In this document: positions 42,819 through 45,153 of the stretch, piece by piece
Layout: each line of letters starts with the position of its first letter
How positions within the stretch are numbered: the stretch's first letter is position 1
DNA from: an uncultured Nocardiaceae bacterium
GTDB taxonomy: Bacteria > Actinomycetota > Actinomycetes > Mycobacteriales > Mycobacteriaceae
Direction: 5' to 3'
Assembly (NCBI GenBank): GCA_936936565.1
Contig: CAKZIX010000020.1
Coordinates: 1 to 45,153 of the forward strand
Length of the DNA: 45,153 bases
The notes under the pieces: generated by a model
What the model saw: the letters and a program-made list of their open reading frames with translations, nothing else
Databases searched by the model: none
Told to the model about the DNA's origin: nothing
Translations under genes and position numbers: made by a program

Positions 42819-44035
42819 TTATGCGGACGCGCCCTCGGGTGACGCAGAACAGCATGTGCACTCGCCGGCAGTCCATTCGGGATATCCAAACATGTCGACA
42901 ACCAGATCGCCGTCCGGCGTGGATGTGATCCGACCGTGACTCAACGGTTCCAGCGCACGTTCCAAAGATTGGATGACGCTGTCTGTTGTGCTGGTGACGG
43001 CGTCGAGCGCCGTCCTCACGATCGGTGCTATCTGCTCATCCTTGTTGTCGCCCAGCGTGTATCGCGTGCGAGACGGACCGAATTCTTTGCCGACGACCGA
43101 GCCGTCGTAGGAGTGAACGTCGCGTAGGTGTCCCGCGAACCGGTCGACGCCGGCGAGCGAGGCACTCTCCACGCGCCAGCGATGGAAGTCCTCGCCGCGT
43201 GACTGCTCAAGCTGGCGCCACGGCTCGCCGCAGGCCAGTTCGCGAAGACGATCGGCCAGCGAACGAACGGAGGAATGCGAACTACATTTGGCGATCTTGC
43301 GGAGAGTTCTCGTGTTGCCGTCATCCAGCGAGATCCATGCGTGCCGATCGTCCGAGAAGGGCGTCAATGCGGTCATCATCCTCGCGATATTCGGATTTTT
43401 CGACTTGGCCGCGGCAGCACGAAGCTGTGGATCCAGGACGAGAGCGCGGGCAATGAGGTTAGCGAGCCGGTGACCGATCGATATCACTGCGTTGGCGTTG
43501 GCTTCGCTCAGGAAGCGTTGGCCGAGCTTCATGTTCGACGGCAGGTCGCCGATCGCCCGGGCGCGACGATGCCACTCGACCTCGATCTCAGAGGCGGCGA
43601 CCAGCATCAGGGACTCGCCGATTGTCCCGGCCAAACCGCACAGCTCGCGCCAGGGATCTTCCGCCAGCGCACAGTCCACGGCGGCGATGTAATCGGCATG
43701 ACCGCGGAAGTTCCAACAACGGTCGGCGACTTCGAGGACTCGCTCCAGGCCCAGATCTTCGTGAGTCGGCTGGTCGGCATTCGGCGCCCCATGTGCCGCC
43801 ACATAGGAAAGCTTGATGGCATGGAATTGACGCTCGTCGTGGTCGCCGGTCGGCACAGACAGCAATTCTCGTGGCGAGACAGCATCGACTGCAACGCGAA
43901 ATCACCTCTTCCCCGGACTTCACCGAGCGAGCGCATCGTGATCTGCGTCACATTCGTCCCCACCGGATCGCCACACGCCTTGCGCACAGCGTCGCAAGCC
44001 ACCGCATCGGGAACGTCCAGGTTCAAACGCAACAC
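42819..44035 (-). pseudogene. Transposon cargo protein (about 405 aa), one-base frameshift, unknown function
   Basis: A convergent gene fills the element between the TnpC-like gene and the right end. From GTG 44035 it reads VLRLNLDVPDAVACDAVRKA and DFALQSMLSRHE, then, after one added G near 43866 (gagaattg to gaggaattg), ELLSVPTGDHDERQFHAIKL onward to 42819. The long part is clean: DYIAAVDCALAEDPWRELCG, WISLDDGNTRTLRKIAKC, and an end with EWTAGECTCC. It is soluble, with Cys at the C-terminus. It has no recognised family. As the only non-transposition gene it is the likely payload. Confidence 0.65.
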
Positions 44036-44075
44036 GAACCCGACCGCACACGGTCAGTGCGGAGACAAGCGTCCC

Positions 44076-44516
44076 GTACATCAAACCGTGCAGGGCTGGT
44101 CCGGGAAAACCGCGCTCCAGCACCAGATCCCGATACGGCGTCGGAGCAACCTCTTCCAGAAGTGGCAGGCCCCAGTGCTGACAGGTGTCTCGCACGAACT
44201 GCCTGGTCTGCTCGATGCCGATGGTGGTGTTGCAATGAATCGCGTGCGTCGCGACCGACCTGAACAGGTGCGCAAGCGCCGTGGAATCGTCGCCGCCGGA
44301 GAACAACACGCATTCGGCAGCCACTTTCCGGTCAGCGCGATGCCGAGCCAAAGCGTCGGCTCGGATTGCGAACGCCTGCTCGACGAGCGCTTCGACGCGC
44401 CGCTCACGGTCCCGCCGCGACAACGCAACGACCACCGACGCGGGCGTCGGAGCATCCCAAGCCGGGTGAAGCGGATCGCCGACCCAAGCCTCGGAAATCG
44501 GAAACAACGCAGTCAC
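44076..44516 (-). pseudogene. PAPS-reductase/DndC-like protein, N-terminal half (split gene)
   Basis: GTG 44516 follows TAGGAGCAGATT. The 147 codons before the transposon contain the PP-loop CVLFSGGDDSTALAHLFR (SGGDDS at 73-78), the HAIHCNTTIGIEQTRQFV strand, and ERGFPGPALHGLMY at the junction. This is the adenylate-activating half; its partner half is at 36365-36844. In the present state the frame runs on into transposon sequence to 43920, giving a non-native tail. It is the third gene of a minus-strand operon with two small genes. Confidence 0.82.
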
Positions 44517-44525
44517 AATCTGCTC

Positions 44526-44717
44526 CTACATGCCTTCGGGAACGGCTCTGCCCCCAGTGAACAGCTCGACTCGACTCGACATCACGTCGTCCGCGGCATG
44601 ATCACCGACGGGTGACGGTGAACTACCAACGGTCACAACAACACCCAACGTGGAGCGACACCCTATGGGCGGCGCATAGCCACCGCGGGGCGGCATCATC
44701 GTGGATGTGAGTTTCAT
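44526..44717 (-). CDS. Small hypothetical protein (63 aa)
   Basis: ATG 44717 overlaps the upstream stop (ATGA), and its own TAG lies just before the ribosome site of the PAPS-reductase-like gene. This coupling is the main support. The product starts MKLTSTMMPPRGGYAPPIG and has a short Val-rich strand (GVVVTVGSS). The family is unknown. Confidence 0.5.
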   Translation of the reverse strand: MKLTSTMMPPRGGYAPPIGCRSTLGVVVTVGSSPSPVGDHAADDVMSSRVELFTGGRAVPEGM

Positions 44718-45019
44718 GCAGGCGCCTGCTCGCCGCGGCGATCGGCACGGGCTCGATGCCGCGCGATGGTGGTCGCGACCGCGATGGCATCGGACGCGGG
44801 TACTCGGATCTGGAAGTCGACCCTGCGGTCGTCGAGAACGGTGACACGGCCGCCGTTGTCCCGCTTTCCGAACGATGCTTCATGCGGCGTGTGGGTCAGG
44901 CGCCCATTGAGGATGCCTACCAACCGGACGAGCAGGGCATGTCGGCGCGCGCGATCCGCGTCGTGGCGGCGCTTGCTCTCGACGGCGACTGCGAGCGCGT
45001 CGCGGTAGCCAGCCGACAA
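44714..45019 (-). CDS. Hypothetical protein (101 aa or longer), start uncertain
   Basis: The frame from TTG 45019 (SAGYRDALAVAVESKRRHDA) to the TGA at 44714 is well coded: VRLVGILNGRLTHTPHEAS, VTVLDDRRVDFQIRVPASD. The same frame extends upstream as SFEINVAASKGPARIAAEIE up to a stop at 45101-45103 without a start codon. The true start may have been lost to another indel, or may lie in the adjacent frame (RLAIDTARAR). It is probably the first gene of the operon leading into the split PAPS-reductase gene. No family is recognised. Confidence 0.55.
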   Translation of the reverse strand: MSAGYRDALAVAVESKRRHDADRARRHALLVRLVGILNGRLTHTPHEASFGKRDNGGRVTVLDDRRVDFQIRVPASDAIAVATTIARHRARADRRGEQAPA

Positions 45020-45105
45020 CAGCCTGCGCTCGATCTCGGCCGCGATCCGGGCCGGGCCCTTGGAAGCGGCGACGTTGATCTCGAACGAGCGCGAGCCGTG
45101 TCAAT

Positions 45106-45153
45106 GGCCAATCTTTTCTCCCCGGTGGCGGCCAGTTGTTCGCCCCGGTGGCG
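45106..45153. repeat. Two tandem units of about 24 bp, cut by the window end
   Basis: The plus strand reads ggccaatcttttctccccgg then tggcg, followed at once by ggccagttgttcgccccggt then ggcg. The two share ggcca and the ccccggtggcg end. They lie just upstream of a minus-strand gene and could be regulatory direct repeats or part of a longer array beyond the window. Confidence 0.4.

Larger units (their letters stand above)
36845..44075. mobile_element. Tn554-like transposon with three tyrosine recombinases
   Basis: The element interrupts a PAPS-reductase-like gene. It carries recombinase genes at 36948, 38417 and 40141 with 4-bp overlaps, a small TnpC-like gene and a convergent cargo gene. 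The ends have short inverted repeats: TTGTCTGCATTG begins at 36846, and the reverse complement near 44068 reads TTGTCTCCGCACTG. The right flank on the minus strand is GATGTAC, and the left is AGGATGTTG. From memory, Tn554 inserts at a GATGTA core, which agrees. Removing 36845-44075 restores the gene. No direct duplication of the target is seen, as expected for tyrosine recombinases. Confidence 0.8.

Noticed and set aside
36845..44075. Short target-site duplication flanking the recombinase element
   Set aside because: Sequences at the two junctions (AGGATGTTG and GATGTAC) share only a short core, and the restored gene needs no duplicated bases, which fits a tyrosine-recombinase mechanism rather than DDE transposition.
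36365..44516. Calling the PAPS-reductase-like gene dndC
   Set aside because: No dndD, dndE or dndB neighbours are visible and the protein is shorter than typical DndC, so only family-level assignment is supported.
43275..44615. 446-codon plus-strand frame over the transposon's right end
   Set aside because: It crosses the element boundary and lies antisense to the cargo and PAPS-reductase frames, which have motifs and correct codon bias.
1..45153. CRISPR array
   Set aside because: No regularly spaced identical repeats were found; the only tandem repeat is the two-unit one at the right edge.
1..45153. rRNA or complete tRNA genes
   Set aside because: No conserved rRNA segments or cloverleaf-compatible sequences were recognised on either strand by reading alone.

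Overview
The window is uniformly GC-rich, with high third-position GC in the genes, frequent ATGA/GTGA start-stop overlaps, many GTG starts, a tandem WXG100 (ESAT-6-like) pair, a DUF4254 protein and an actinobacterial TraA-type MobF relaxase. This points to a mycolic-acid actinomycete such as Nocardia or a close relative (inference). The content (relaxase, SSB, prim-pol primase, ParB-like protein, IS and transposon debris) fits a conjugative plasmid or an integrated conjugative element, or its junction with chromosomal genes.

Layout. 1-2545 (minus): aminotransferase class IV, an HTH protein fused to an FGE-sulfatase-like domain, and two WXG100 genes, the second cut by the window edge. 2882-6947 (plus): DUF4254 protein, proline-rich membrane-anchored protein, two small proteins, then two GlxA-like DJ-1/AraC regulators separated by a small zinc-finger-like protein. 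6985-12173: hypothetical genes, a decayed relaxase fragment and a PD-(D/E)XK/coiled-coil protein. 12629-16863 (plus): a compact operon of an unusual aldehyde-dehydrogenase-fold protein, an arginyl-tRNA-synthetase-like protein, a SAM methyltransferase and a nucleotidyltransferase. 16856-19093: a phosphotriesterase fragment next to two truncated IS256-family transposases joined tail to tail. 19504-27188 (minus): a 2025-residue relaxase-helicase, a purine-skewed candidate oriT region, and a stand-alone paralogue of the relaxase C-terminal domain. 27259-35811: a 381-bp inverted-repeat structure, then a maintenance module (coiled-coil/HTH protein, SSB, LOTUS-domain protein, primase-polymerase, ParB-like protein and many small, often broken ORFs). 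36365-44516: a PAPS-reductase-like gene split by a 7.2-kb Tn554-like element carrying three tyrosine recombinases, a TnpC-like protein and one cargo gene; removing the element restores one 306-residue frame exactly.

How it fits together. The minus-strand genes from about 45.0 kb down to 30.4 kb look like one element backbone (PAPS-reductase operon, ParB-like protein, primase, small proteins, LOTUS protein), followed by SSB and the transfer gene traA. The most interesting possible new system is the 12.6-16.9 kb operon, where a tRNA-synthetase-like activating enzyme sits beside an ALDH-fold protein that keeps the nucleophilic Cys but has Gln in place of the general-base Glu. This would suit reduction of an activated aminoacyl group (hypothesis).

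Caveat: at least ten small genes read cleanly only if one base is added or removed, usually a G or C. Either the sequence carries uncorrected indels or this accessory region is decaying.
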